64,000 nt of DNA from an uncultured Lachnospiraceae bacterium (GCA_902779305.1 CACZBD010000003.1:186001-250000), one strand, 5' to 3'. Shown: positions 8,911 to 16,860, counted from the stretch's first letter. The notes: a model not told the origin generated them from the letters alone. Made by a program: numbers and translations.

Positions 8911-11031
8911 TTACCACACTGCGACGCGGTCCTCAGGTGGCAGATACATCCCGTCTCCTTCTTTGATCCCGTAAAAATCATCAAAGTCTTCAAACTGCGC
9001 AAGCGTGGCGTTGATCCGCAGATAGTGCGCGGGATGCGCATCCATCAGGAGGATCTCTCTTACGTTTTCGGGTGTGGACTGGTCCCGCCAGAGTTTGGCA
9101 TACTGGCGGAAGAATGCATCATAATCAAATCCTTCCGTCTGCCTTGCGATGTAAAGCAGACACTTCATGCTCGTCATGTCGGCGATCGCCTCGGTCTTCA
9201 CCCGGTCACCGGAGTAGGTGACACCCTCCGCGGGTACGAATCCGTCGTACCATGTGATCAGCTTTGCAACACGCTCTTCAAAAGCCGCGCGGTCCGCATC
9301 CGTCCACCAGTTCTTTTTTTCGCCGTCCTTATCATACTCTGCGCCGTTCGTGTCGAATGCATGTGAGATCTCATGGCCGATCACCATTCCGATCCCTCCG
9401 AGTTTCTGCTCGTAACTCATATCCTCGTTATAGATCACGCCGTTTAAGATCCCGGCCTGGATGTTGATGGAGTTGTTATACGGCGTATATGCCGCGTTGA
9501 CTGATGATGCCGGAAGCATCATCTGGTTCCACGCATACGGATCCGCACTCGTCTTAAGTTTTTCCGCCTCTTTTTTCACTCTGAACCGTTCGATCGCCTT
9601 GCGGGCCTCCAGCAGGCTGCCTCCTTCTTCAGGTCCTGCAAAATCAAGGCCGGACCAGTCCTCCAGCGTATCCGGATAAACGGCATTGACTCTCATGCAG
9701 TCAAGCTTTTCGATCGCCTTTTCCTTCGTTTCCTCGCTCAGCCAGTCCACATCCTTTTCAAGCATTTCACGGTAATAGACCTTGAATTCCTCCACGATCT
9801 GAAGGATCTCCTCCTTTTGCTCTTCTGAGCAGTAGGCTCTGATATACAGGTTATCCATCGGGATCGGCAGGTTTCCGGCAACCGTATACAGCGCGAGGTT
9901 TTCCTCCTTCGCTTCCGTCTCAACGCCGGCCAGTCCGGCATTGATCCTTGCGATACCCTGAGAAGTTTCCTTATCCAGAAGATCTGCCATTTCAGTTGCA
10001 GTCTTTGCCGCGAACCAGTCTCTGATAAGCGGAACGTTTTCCTCCGTAAAGACCTCCTTAAGCTTTTCAAAATACAAAGGACGGTTCATGCAGATCGTCA
10101 GATCGCCGGAATATCCGAGTGAAGACAGCATCTCTTCGATCGGGAACCCTTTTGACAGACTTACCAGTTCCCGGAGCGTAAAATGATCCGTTTCATTGTC
10201 CGCTTCCTCAGCTTCCAGAATCCTCTCGGCAAGCATCGCCTCATAGGCCATCGCATTTTCAAACATGCGCTCCGCCTCTTCCTGTTCGTAGCCGAGTCTT
10301 TGAAGCATATACACGGAATGCTGCTCTGCCTCCGTATAGAGGATGTCGCCGCGTTCCGTGCGCTCTTTGTATTCTGTTTCCGGCGAAAGCGTCAGTCCTT
10401 GCGGATCGATATAGAGGATATAGACTGTCTGATCGTCCTCATCACTGTCCACATTGGCCGTAAACGGGAAAAACTGCATCAGATTATCCTCGGAGCACAT
10501 ATAACTGTAGAGCGTATTGAGATCACTGATGTTCTCTATGGCTTCCATATACGGCTTCGCGGGCTCGACTCCTAACGAATCCCGATAATCCCAATCCGTT
10601 ACCAGCGCATAGAGTTTATGCACCAGCTGTGCATCATGCCCCGTGAGCGAGTCATCCGTGAGCAGTTTCTTCATTCTGTCCTGTATCGTCAGTTCGCATT
10701 CTCCCAGCGATGTGATCGATGCAAAGCCGTCGGGAAGTTCTGCGTTCAGATCCCATTCCTTATTGACGTAGAGCGCGAAATCATCCTTCAGTTCTGCCGG
10801 TGTATCTTCCGTGACATTCCCGATGATATCGGAATTCAGCCAGCGTCCGTCAAGGATCTTTGCGTCTGAAGATCCGCTTTTCTCTCCCTGCTCCGTTTCC
10901 GCTTCGGTACCTGTCTCTGCTCCGGCATTCGTACCCGCTTCTTTTTGCTCTGTATTGAGCGAAATATCCGCAGAGCAGGCAGTAGTCCCGAGTAAAGTCA
11001 CAGCAAGTAAAATACACAGCGTTTTTCTCAT
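8911..11031 (-). CDS. M13 family zinc metallopeptidase, lipoprotein
   Basis: A 706-residue neprilysin-like (M13) enzyme. It starts with a lipoprotein signal ending LLGTTAC and a Glu/Thr-rich linker, so the enzyme should sit outside the cell, anchored to the membrane. The zinc motif HEISH is in GMVIGHEISHAFDTNGAEYD; the third ligand Glu is in TEAIADM. The substrate-binding NAYY motif appears as NAAYTPYNNSINIQAGIL, and the C-terminus ends RVAVW in place of the usual CxxW. These enzymes cleave peptides; the natural substrate is unknown. It is followed by a cyclase-family gene and a GGDEF gene on the same strand, with no evident functional link. Confidence 0.9.
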   Translation of the reverse strand: MRKTLCILLAVTLLGTTACSADISLNTEQKEAGTNAGAETGTEAETEQGEKSGSSDAKILDGRWLNSDIIGNVTEDTPAELKDDFALYVNKEWDLNAELPDGFASITSLGECELTIQDRMKKLLTDDSLTGHDAQLVHKLYALVTDWDYRDSLGVEPAKPYMEAIENISDLNTLYSYMCSEDNLMQFFPFTANVDSDEDDQTVYILYIDPQGLTLSPETEYKERTERGDILYTEAEQHSVYMLQRLGYEQEEAERMFENAMAYEAMLAERILEAEEADNETDHFTLRELVSLSKGFPIEEMLSSLGYSGDLTICMNRPLYFEKLKEVFTEENVPLIRDWFAAKTATEMADLLDKETSQGIARINAGLAGVETEAKEENLALYTVAGNLPIPMDNLYIRAYCSEEQKEEILQIVEEFKVYYREMLEKDVDWLSEETKEKAIEKLDCMRVNAVYPDTLEDWSGLDFAGPEEGGSLLEARKAIERFRVKKEAEKLKTSADPYAWNQMMLPASSVNAAYTPYNNSINIQAGILNGVIYNEDMSYEQKLGGIGMVIGHEISHAFDTNGAEYDKDGEKKNWWTDADRAAFEERVAKLITWYDGFVPAEGVTYSGDRVKTEAIADMTSMKCLLYIARQTEGFDYDAFFRQYAKLWRDQSTPENVREILLMDAHPAHYLRINATLAQFEDFDDFYGIKEGDGMYLPPEDRVAVW

Positions 11032-11098
11032 TTCTTACACCATCCCTTTTTGATCAGTCTGTATCCTGTTTCATACAAGCCTCGACGGGCCGGTTCAC

Positions 11099-11719
11099 TC
11101 AGCTGAAATCCTTCATGAGGATCGCGCGGCACGGCGCTCCGTCGGCGCCTCCGAGATTCAGCGGCGCAGCATTCAAAAGATACACACCTTCTTCAACGCC
11201 GGAAAGCCGGATCCCCTCAAGAAGTACGATCTGTGCCGGCAGCATGATCTTATGAACCGCCATCGGTGCATCCTCGGGGCCGACCGTCTGCGACTCGTTT
11301 CCGAACAAAAAGATCTTCTCCTCCACAAACACCTTTGCGGCTTCCTCGGTCACGACCGCCTTTCCCCCGACCAGGATCCTGTTGGATGCAAGATCTGCGG
11401 GGTCTTTACACAGAGCATCCGCTGCCCTTGCTTTTTCCATGATCGTATGCGCTGCTTCCGCCGTGATCTCTCCGTCAAAAAATGTCACATACGCATAGCC
11501 CGTAAACCGCTTCAGCTCGACCTGATCGATCGTATTGCCGTCCTCCACAAAGTGATACGGCGCATCAACATGCGTGCCGTTATGCGCACACATCGTAATT
11601 CCCGTAAGATTGCATACATCCCCTTTGGCGATCTGCAGCATTCTGTTTCTCTCCGGACTCGGATCACCGGGGTATACGCAGCAGGAAAACACTTCCTGCG
11701 AAATATCATAGATTTTCAT
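11099..11719 (-). CDS. Cyclase family protein (kynurenine formamidase-like metal hydrolase)
   Basis: A 206-residue protein with the family signature HNGTHVDAPYHF at about residues 46-57, which supplies metal ligands in kynurenine formamidase-like hydrolases (cyclase family, Pfam PF04199). The start is preceded by GGAAGGAAAG. Members hydrolyse amides, lactones or cyclic imides; no tryptophan-catabolism genes are nearby, so kynurenine formamidase activity should not be assumed. The internal pattern KIMLPAQIVLLEGIRLSGVEEGVYLLNAAPL is the usual C-terminal half of the family. It lies between the M13 peptidase and the diguanylate cyclase. Confidence 0.85.
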   Translation of the reverse strand: MKIYDISQEVFSCCVYPGDPSPERNRMLQIAKGDVCNLTGITMCAHNGTHVDAPYHFVEDGNTIDQVELKRFTGYAYVTFFDGEITAEAAHTIMEKARAADALCKDPADLASNRILVGGKAVVTEEAAKVFVEEKIFLFGNESQTVGPEDAPMAVHKIMLPAQIVLLEGIRLSGVEEGVYLLNAAPLNLGGADGAPCRAILMKDFS

Positions 11720-11758
11720 GGATCTTTCCTTCCTTGCCGCAAGCAGAAACCGTGCGTT

Positions 11759-12898
11759 TCAGCGCCGCCTTTCCTTTCCGATCTCTTTGTAATACCGTTC
11801 CTTGTCATCATACATCATGTTTTCGGCGGCTTTGATCACTTCCATGATCTGCTTTCCTTCTCCGGTTTCGTAACCGAAGGAAGCGATCCTGTCATTTTCC
11901 GCAAGCGTCTTTCTTAAGCGCTCCATCTTCTTTTCAAAAGAAGCCGCATCCGGGTTTTTCATAATGCAGACAAACTCATCGCCGCTGATCCTGCAAGGGC
12001 TGCCTTCCGGAACGGAATCCTTCAAAAGACCTGCCACCCGTTTGATCAGACGGTCTCCCGCTTCATGTCCCTGTGTGTCATTCACTGCCTTCAGAGAATT
12101 CACATCGGCAAAAACGACCCCGACCTTCTCATCCGGTCCGACATGATCGAGCAGTTCCTGGTATCCTCTTCTGTTCAAAAGACCGGTCAGCATGTCCTTC
12201 TCCGACAGTTCCTTATTCATCTGTGCCGTGGCGAGAGCCTCTGCCATGATGCGCGATTGAATGATGACGTAAACAACATTCATCGAAATGGCGGTTCCCG
12301 CAAAATTGAATCTGATATCCGGGTCGGCATGCAGAATGATCGTCGCGGCAAGCGGAAACAACACGATCAGGATCACGAATAAACGGCTCCGGATCCGAAA
12401 ATCACGAAACCTGACCACATATAAGATCAGCATGATGAAAAAGCACACAGCGGACATCGTAGAGGCAAGCGCATTCCAGGGTCCTCTGACAAAATGTCCG
12501 TTTTCGATCGTAAATACGCGGCCCATGATCGTCCCGACAGCAAGAAAAACGATCTCGATCAGACACAGTGCCGTGATCAGATAGGGAAATTTCCTGGTAA
12601 GGCTCCTCCCGCCTTCCGAAACGAGCGAATGCAGATAGAACCCGTAAAAGATCACGAGCAGATCGATCAGCGCATAGCCGAGAAAATTCAGCACCTGCAA
12701 AAGAACACGAAGTTCAGCGTGTCCGTCCAGAACATATGCCAGGACCTCTGCGATCAGTCCGGCAAAACAGATCCACATGCAGATGCGGAATTTCCGGGTA
12801 GACGCGGATGCTTCTCTCGGAACCTGATACAGACCGATGATAATGATAATGATAAAAAGCGCCGCGATCAGGTTTGCTGCGGTTAAAAAGGAAACCAT
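11759..12898 (-). CDS. Membrane diguanylate cyclase (GGDEF domain)
   Basis: A 379-residue protein: seven or so hydrophobic segments in residues 1-215, then a GGDEF domain. The active-site loop reads RISGDEF (SGDEF instead of GGDEF, a variant found in some active cyclases); the inhibitory RxxD site is not visible at its usual place. The domain start DMLTGLLNRRGY is canonical. I place the start at the ATG giving MVSFLTAANL, with GAGAGG upstream, rather than an in-frame TTG ten codons earlier. It probably makes cyclic di-GMP in response to a membrane or ligand signal. An EAL-domain protein at 57.0 kb could be its opponent. Confidence 0.9.
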   Translation of the reverse strand: MVSFLTAANLIAALFIIIIIIGLYQVPREASASTRKFRICMWICFAGLIAEVLAYVLDGHAELRVLLQVLNFLGYALIDLLVIFYGFYLHSLVSEGGRSLTRKFPYLITALCLIEIVFLAVGTIMGRVFTIENGHFVRGPWNALASTMSAVCFFIMLILYVVRFRDFRIRSRLFVILIVLFPLAATIILHADPDIRFNFAGTAISMNVVYVIIQSRIMAEALATAQMNKELSEKDMLTGLLNRRGYQELLDHVGPDEKVGVVFADVNSLKAVNDTQGHEAGDRLIKRVAGLLKDSVPEGSPCRISGDEFVCIMKNPDAASFEKKMERLRKTLAENDRIASFGYETGEGKQIMEVIKAAENMMYDDKERYYKEIGKERRR

Positions 12899-13006
12899 GG
12901 GAATGCCTCTCGAAAGTTTATACTGCAAGAGTCACTGCAGGATCACTGTCACATAGTGTCGCATACGCAACAATTGTATCACATCTCGCATGACTGCACA
13001 ATAAAA

Positions 13007-13036
13007 ATTGCAGATAATCCAAGGATCATCTGCAAT
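13007..13036 (-). terminator. Intrinsic terminator after the PepSY peptide gene
   Basis: The arms ATTGCAGAT (13007-13015) and ATCTGCAAT (13028-13036) are perfectly complementary. On the minus strand the hairpin is followed by TTTTTATTG, 21 bp after the PepSY gene stop. Confidence 0.75.
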
Positions 13037-13057
13037 CACTTATCACCGGCTGTTTTC

Positions 13058-13324
13058 TCAATCCCAGATTTCCTGGGAAGTTTTGATGAGCCTGCCCGTG
13101 CTTGCATCGATATCGTACGCATAGGTGAACCCGTTTGCGTGAAACTCGATCTCATAGATCGGTTTCCCGTATACAAAATTGAGCCTGCATTTCTTATTGC
13201 CTTTAAGTTCCCCGTCCGAAATGTTGGCATGTCCCAGCGCAAGGCCCCATGCCTGCTCACTGTTGATCTGTCCGCCGGCCACTTTTTCAAGTTCTTCATC
13301 CGCAAGTCTGTTTGCTTCGTCCAT
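13058..13324 (-). CDS. Small PepSY-domain protein with a double-glycine type leader
   Basis: An 88-residue protein. Residues 1-18 read MDEANRLADEELEKVAGG, matching the double-glycine leader pattern of bacteriocins and exported peptides (acidic ELEKV before GG). The remainder is one PepSY unit: AWGLALGHANIS, then YGKPIYEIEFHANGFTYAYDIDASTGRLI. PepSY domains act as inhibitors or chaperone-like modules of secreted proteins. A classical Sec signal is absent, so cleavage after Gly-18 and export by a C39-peptidase ABC exporter is the obvious hypothesis. No such exporter is in the window. The start has GGGAG 6-7 nt upstream and a terminator follows the gene. It borders the accessory island. Confidence 0.8.
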   Translation of the reverse strand: MDEANRLADEELEKVAGGQINSEQAWGLALGHANISDGELKGNKKCRLNFVYGKPIYEIEFHANGFTYAYDIDASTGRLIKTSQEIWD

Positions 13325-13396
13325 TTGCGCTCCCTTCTTTACTGTAAATGCTCTTCTTTGTTTCCATCCTGTTTATTATACGATATTTCACGGGAA

Positions 13397-13419
13397 GAGG
13401 ACAATCTGCTTCGCCCTTA
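13397..13419. repeat. Short fragment of the island repeat (right-end motif), left border copy
   Basis: GAGGACAATCTGCTTCGCCC resembles GAGGATAATCTGCTTTGCCC, which closes each larger copy at 15.4, 16.7 and 21.4 kb (two differences in 20). It touches the stop codon of the BRO-N gene and marks the change from GC-rich to AT-rich sequence. The match is short, so a chance resemblance is possible. Confidence 0.45.
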
Positions 13420-14292
13420 CCGTTTGTTCCCGTCATTTACAGTTTCAATGAGACCCGTAACCAAATCTTGCAACTGTGCCGCGTTTTTATTCGTGATCAC
13501 AGGTTTTCCGGTCCTCTTTTCCACCGCCAATCGTGCTTCTCCCGCGGCTTCACCACCTTCAATTGCAACCATCCGGTTTTCCTCAAAGGACTCCGGTTGC
13601 TTTTGTTTAGATATTTCTGTGGTAGTAGCCTCAGCCAACATATTAAGCACCAGCTCCAATGTGGACATATTATCCCTGAGGTTTTCCTTTTTCAAACCTT
13701 TATGATTCTTATACTGCCGCGTTGTCATCCCGGACCAGGCTTTCGTGATTTCATCTGTTAAAATAGCATATTCTACGCCCTTCTTGACGCCACGTTTATC
13801 CCACTCGTCTGTAAATTCTTTTCTTACCTGAATTGCCTGCAGACGCTGGTTGATCCATTCCCTTGAATAGCCCTTCTTAGCATAGGTTTCAAGAGCCCTT
13901 TCGATAGTTAGTTCTGGATCTATCACTTCCTCAATGCGCTCTCTGCCAACTTGTGCCAGCCACATCTTAAATGGTTCAGCTTTCTTTGATGGGATCGACT
14001 GGATAATGCGAAGCAACTGCTCGGTGTTAGCTACGTCAGTATTATATCTTTTTCCATCCTTCGGAGATCTCATTTTCAGTTGGTGACAATTTGTAACCAA
14101 CTGACTTCCTTCTCCTTTAAGCCTGTTTTTCAGTACTTTCCAATAATTCCTTGCACCATCAATATCCGGTTGCTCAGTCAGCACGCCAACCACATCCACT
14201 ATTGAAAAATACCATTCTTCCTCATCCGGGGCCCACGCCGTCCTAATCGGCTGGTCTTCAAATAACTGAACTTTATCATTTGCCATCTGCAT
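13417..14292 (-). CDS. BRO-N / DinD-like protein
   Basis: A 291-residue protein. Residues about 5-110 fit the BRO N-terminal domain of phage antirepressors (LFEDQPIRTAWAPDEEEWYFSIVDVVGVLTE is the family opening). The central part (ERIEEVIDPELTIERALETYAKKGYSREWINQRLQAIQVRKEFTDEW) matches DinD-like proteins, DNA damage-associated in Escherichia coli. The tail is Lys/Glu-rich. It overlaps the upstream HTH gene by 17 nt and shares its promoter. Start codons at 14292 and 14286 are both possible. Its base composition is AT-richer than the flanking core genes, consistent with transfer. It probably acts in DNA-related regulation or conflict; the precise role is unknown. Confidence 0.8.
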   Translation of the reverse strand: MQMANDKVQLFEDQPIRTAWAPDEEEWYFSIVDVVGVLTEQPDIDGARNYWKVLKNRLKGEGSQLVTNCHQLKMRSPKDGKRYNTDVANTEQLLRIIQSIPSKKAEPFKMWLAQVGRERIEEVIDPELTIERALETYAKKGYSREWINQRLQAIQVRKEFTDEWDKRGVKKGVEYAILTDEITKAWSGMTTRQYKNHKGLKKENLRDNMSTLELVLNMLAEATTTEISKQKQPESFEENRMVAIEGGEAAGEARLAVEKRTGKPVITNKNAAQLQDLVTGLIETVNDGNKR

Positions 14293-14506
14293 TTTTCCCC
14301 CTTATCAGTTCTTCGTCTTGTATATGGCTTTTTTCTTCAAGCAGCATAATATATGCCATCATTCTGACCAAATATTCCGGAGGGGCACTTATTCCCTGTT
14401 CCCACTGCTGAAGAGTTCTTACGGGAATTCCAAATTTAGCGGAAAATTTACTTTGTGATAATCCCGTTTTCTTTCGTAATTCTTTTATTCTAGCTGAAAT
14501 ATCCAT
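14276..14506 (-). CDS. HTH (XRE-type) transcriptional regulator
   Basis: A 76-residue protein that is almost only a helix-turn-helix: LRKKTGLSQSKFSAKFGIPVRTLQQWEQG is a Cro/CI-type HTH, followed by a short helix. The chosen ATG (MDISARI) has TTTGGAGGCAATGAT in front; a frame opening 16 codons earlier lacks a ribosome site. The gene overlaps the BRO-N gene and its promoter contains a perfect 11-bp inverted repeat over the -35 box, so I infer autorepression. Analogous to helper HTH genes of toxin-antitoxin or phage-like modules. Confidence 0.85.
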   Translation of the reverse strand: MDISARIKELRKKTGLSQSKFSAKFGIPVRTLQQWEQGISAPPEYLVRMMAYIMLLEEKSHIQDEELIRGKNADGK

Positions 14507-14542
14507 ATCATTGCCTCCAAAAACAGCTTTGTACTTTATTAA

Positions 14543-14579
14543 AGTATAAACCAACTCATATACGTTGTCAACGTATATG
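14543..14579 (-). promoter_or_regulatory. Promoter with overlapping operator for the HTH/BRO-N pair
   Basis: Minus strand: TTGACA (14571-14566), 17-bp spacer, TATACT (14548-14543). An 11-bp perfect inverted repeat, CATATACGTTG / CAACGTATATG (14557-14567 and 14569-14579, 1-bp centre), covers the -35 box. A repressor dimer there would exclude RNA polymerase. Confidence 0.8.
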
Positions 14580-14617
14580 TATCTTTGAGTACAACATTAT
14601 TTCCCTAAAATAAAACT

Positions 14618-14642
14618 GCAGGCAACCACAAGGATTACCTGC
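14618..14642 (-). terminator. Intrinsic terminator after the PEBP-like gene
   Basis: On the minus strand GCAGGTAATC pairs with GGTTGCCTGC (10 bp including G-T pairs), followed by AGTTTTATTTT. It lies about 45 bp after the stop of the PEBP-like gene. Confidence 0.65.
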
Positions 14643-14684
14643 AATCTATTAACACTGTCCGTACCGGAAAATTATATGTGATGT

Positions 14685-15374
14685 CTAATTTGTAAACGTT
14701 CCTGATAATCTTCCGACAGCGATTATATTTCCGCTGTTTCCTTCTGCATCCGTGTCCAGTGCTTTAAAGTTCTCCTCAAATTTCGGATTCGATGCGTTGA
14801 AGGTTCCCTTTATCCTTTCAACCGGCGCCCTAAGAGCGACAACATAAACTTCATATGTACGAGTCGATCCGCCCGGTGGATACGGTCCCACATATTCTGA
14901 TTTCGGGGCCCAGCCCTCATCAAGACTTGTCTCGGTCACATTGTCAGATTTCCAATGCATAAAGTCCCAGGAAGTCGGATCATCCATGATAATGACATAA
15001 AGCCCGGCACCATCAACCGCACTCCACTGAAGCTGAGGTGATTTATTTGATCCCTTGTCGGTGTTGGATATGACATCATTCCAGACACCATTATTCAAAC
15101 TGGTTGAAGTCACGTCAAAAGAGTTGTAGTCATCTATAAATGCATTATACTTCGGAGTATCATCTGCCTCGGCAGCTGTTGATGCAGTATCCTCTGTTGC
15201 TACTTCTTCTGTTACAGCTTCCTCTGATGTTTCTTCTTCAGTGACAGCTGTATCGGTACTGCTCTCAGTGACAGAACCGCTCTCTGCAGCAGATTCGCTT
15301 ACATCACCTGACGATCCGCATCCTGCACATAAAGCTAAGATCATGATACATAATAATATAACCTGCTTCTTCAT
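14685..15374 (-). CDS. YbhB/YbcL-type PEBP family lipoprotein
   Basis: A 229-residue lipoprotein: signal MKKQVILLCIMILALCAGC with the lipobox ending in Cys-19, then an acidic Thr/Glu/Ala-rich linker (about residues 22-75). A PEBP (Raf kinase inhibitor-like) domain follows: SPQLQWSAVDGAGLYVIIMDDPTSWDFMHW and PPGGSTRTYEVYVVALRAP are the family blocks that line the ligand pocket. Start chosen by the GGAGG 8 nt upstream of MKK; an ATG two codons earlier is too close. The function of bacterial PEBP proteins is poorly known. It is AT-rich and lies between two repeats of the island, with its promoter region inside repeat copy A. Confidence 0.85.
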   Translation of the reverse strand: MKKQVILLCIMILALCAGCGSSGDVSESAAESGSVTESSTDTAVTEEETSEEAVTEEVATEDTASTAAEADDTPKYNAFIDDYNSFDVTSTSLNNGVWNDVISNTDKGSNKSPQLQWSAVDGAGLYVIIMDDPTSWDFMHWKSDNVTETSLDEGWAPKSEYVGPYPPGGSTRTYEVYVVALRAPVERIKGTFNASNPKFEENFKALDTDAEGNSGNIIAVGRLSGTFTN

Positions 15375-15402
15375 GATCATTTCCTCCTTGGTATTAAACA
15401 AT

Positions 15403-15552
15403 AACGCCTTATACTACAAGGATTAATAAACAAAAGAACAGACCTCGGAAAGGGATGTGTGAGTCCTTTTCAAGGTCTGTTACTTATGTTTTATTTTATT
15501 CTTTCAGGATAAGACAGTTTACCTCTTGGAGGATAATCTGCTTTGCCCTATG
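15403..15552. repeat. Island repeat, copy A (full length, contains a hairpin terminator)
   Basis: About 150 bp nearly identical to 16691-16840: both begin AACGCCTTATACTACAAGG and end GGATAATCTGCTT(T)GCCCT-like. Inside, AACAGACCTCGGAAAG (15437-15452) pairs with CTTTTCAAGGTCTGTT (15466-15481). T-rich stretches flank the stem on both sides, so it can terminate transcription in either direction; on the minus strand it would end the toxin-antitoxin transcript. Confidence 0.85.
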
Positions 15553-15601
15553 ACATAGTAATATCTCTTCCATAGATTTTGGGACTATATCCAAATAACA
15601 A

Positions 15602-15895
15602 TCAATGAACAGCTCTCTTATTAGGTATAAATTCAATACTAAGAGTACTATCCATAGCCTCTGCCAATCTCTTTAAGAGATTAAGGCTTGGATTTCTTGT
15701 ACCTTTTTCCAATCGACTAATATCAGCCTGACTAATACCACTTTTCTGTGACAACTCCATCTGTGTCATACCAGCTTTTATTCTGGCATCCAGTATCGCT
15801 CTTGTGATATTTACTTCTGGCTGTATAGCCTCATATTCTTTAACAAACTCTGGATCCTGCATAAGTTCATCAGTAAGTTCCTGTAAATCACTCAT
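15602..15895 (-). CDS. HigA-like antitoxin, XRE HTH
   Basis: A 97-residue protein with a Cro/CI helix-turn-helix in its C-terminal half (AGMTQMELSQKSGISQADISRLEKGTRNPSLNLLKRLAEAMD) and an N-terminal helical stretch. It follows the toxin gene with an 8-nt overlap. Toxin-first order and a downstream XRE antitoxin are typical of HigBA-type systems, where the antitoxin binds both toxin and operator. A perfect 18-bp palindrome over the shared promoter is the likely operator. The start ATG is within the end of the toxin gene. Confidence 0.88.
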   Translation of the reverse strand: MSDLQELTDELMQDPEFVKEYEAIQPEVNITRAILDARIKAGMTQMELSQKSGISQADISRLEKGTRNPSLNLLKRLAEAMDSTLSIEFIPNKRAVH

Positions 15896-16253
15896 AAGTT
15901 CCAGCCTCCTTCCTACGATGATAATCGGTTCTTCTATCTTTAGCTAACTCAATCTCACTTCGTGGTGTCTTTTGCTGCTTTTTTACAAAACCATTAGTCG
16001 CTATGATTATTCTCTCCTTATCAAAGAAGTATAAAACACGAACTATGTCATTACCCTCAATGGTTCGTAGTTCAAAGATGCCATCTCCTAAATCTTTTGA
16101 CAGAGGTTCTCTTGCCATATTTCCATATTCTTCAAGAAGATGCATATTAGCAACAACTTTTGCCTTCATCTTTATGTCAAGAGATCGTATAAACTGCCCT
16201 ACAGGTTTAGTACCATCCTCTTTTTTGTAAAAATCGACCTTAAACTTCTCCAA
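15888..16253 (-). CDS. RelE/HigB-like toxin (Gp49-type)
   Basis: A 121-residue protein: KVDFYKKEDGTKPVGQFIRSLDIKMKAKVVANMHLLEEYGNMAREPLSKDLGDGIFELR, then DIVRVLYFFDKERIIIATNGFVKKQQKTPRSEIELAKDRRTDY. This is the standard Gp49/HigB arrangement of a RelE-fold mRNA interferase, with the K-Q-KTP segment and C-terminal helix. Translation starts at TTG, preceded by GAGGAG at 7 nt; no ATG fits. The pair sits between two copies of the island repeat and probably stabilises the island. Confidence 0.88.
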   Translation of the reverse strand: MEKFKVDFYKKEDGTKPVGQFIRSLDIKMKAKVVANMHLLEEYGNMAREPLSKDLGDGIFELRTIEGNDIVRVLYFFDKERIIIATNGFVKKQQKTPRSEIELAKDRRTDYHRRKEAGTYE

Positions 16254-16270
16254 TAGCTTACTCCTCTGTT

Positions 16271-16306
16271 TATGCTATATATAGCATATTTTCACTCTAT
16301 AGTCAA
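16271..16306 (-). promoter_or_regulatory. Promoter and palindromic operator of the toxin-antitoxin pair
   Basis: Minus strand TTGACT (16306-16301), 17 bp, TATATA (16283-16278). The -10 box lies within a perfect 18-bp palindrome, TATGCTATATATAGCATA (16271-16288). Autoregulation by the antitoxin is the expected use. Confidence 0.75.
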
Positions 16307-16517
16307 TAGAAATGAGGAAACTGATACCTCTGTGCATCTTGTGCACGCTGTGCATATTTTTATAAAAATATCAGAAAACATGCTGACCCTTCATCTGATA
16401 GATTCGCTCCTCCTTTGCTTAGTTGACAGGTGAAGCGTCAATAAGATTTAATTCCCCAAAAAGCTCCCAGATTTGTCCCAAATCCTTCCCACAAACGAAA
16501 TAAAATCAAAATATGTA

Positions 16518-16661
16518 CTTTTACAGAATCCCCAAAAACAAGAAGAAGAAAAAGTACTATATCCCTGGGTATACCACTTTATCCTCCATAGGGCAAAGCA
16601 GCTTATCCTCCACCCAGATATAAATACCCAAGTACTTCTTCTTAATGGTTATCTGTAAAAG
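16518..16661. repeat. Long imperfect hairpin element (MITE- or RNA-like)
   Basis: Arms pair in order: CTTTTACAGA (16518-16527) with TCTGTAAAAG (16652-16661), an AAGAAGAA..AGTAC block (16541-16556) with GTACTTCTTCTT (16632-16643), and TGGGTAT (16567-16573) with ATACCCA (16624-16630). The loop (about 16580-16612) contains, in reverse, the GGATAA-CTGCTTTGCCCTA end motif of the island repeats. No coding frame is convincing. It may be a non-autonomous element or a structured RNA. Confidence 0.6.
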
Positions 16662-16690
16662 ACTCTCAATCAAGAGTCATAAATCCCATC

Positions 16691-16860
16691 AACGCCTTAT
16701 ACTACAAGGATTAATAAACAAAAGAACAGACCTTGGAAAGACAGTTTAGGGATCTTTTCAAGGTCTGTTACTTATGTTTTATTTTATTTTTCAGGATAAG
16801 ACAGTTTACCTCTTGGAGGATAATCTGCTTTACCCTTGGACATGTACATTATTCCAGCTC
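16691..16860. repeat. Island repeat, copy B (full length, extends into a guaA-end-like sequence)
   Basis: Shares about 150 bp with copy A, including the AACAGACCTTGGAAAG/CTTTTCAAGGTCTGTT hairpin (16725-16740, 16754-16769). Its right end continues with CCCTTGGACA, eight less alike bases, then ATTCCAGCTC. This aligns with copy C and the last codons of guaA (GAG-CT-GAA-TAA on the minus strand). It therefore looks like an attachment-site duplicate. It also serves as a terminator just after the primase-helicase gene. Confidence 0.8.

Noticed and set aside
14557..14579. A LexA box before the DinD-like gene
   Set aside because: The palindrome there (CATATACGTTG arms) does not match CGAAC-N4-GTTYG; only the site at 62995-63008 does.
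16473..16658. A 61-codon plus-strand frame
   Set aside because: It coincides with the long hairpin element and has no ribosome site; the translation has no recognisable pattern.
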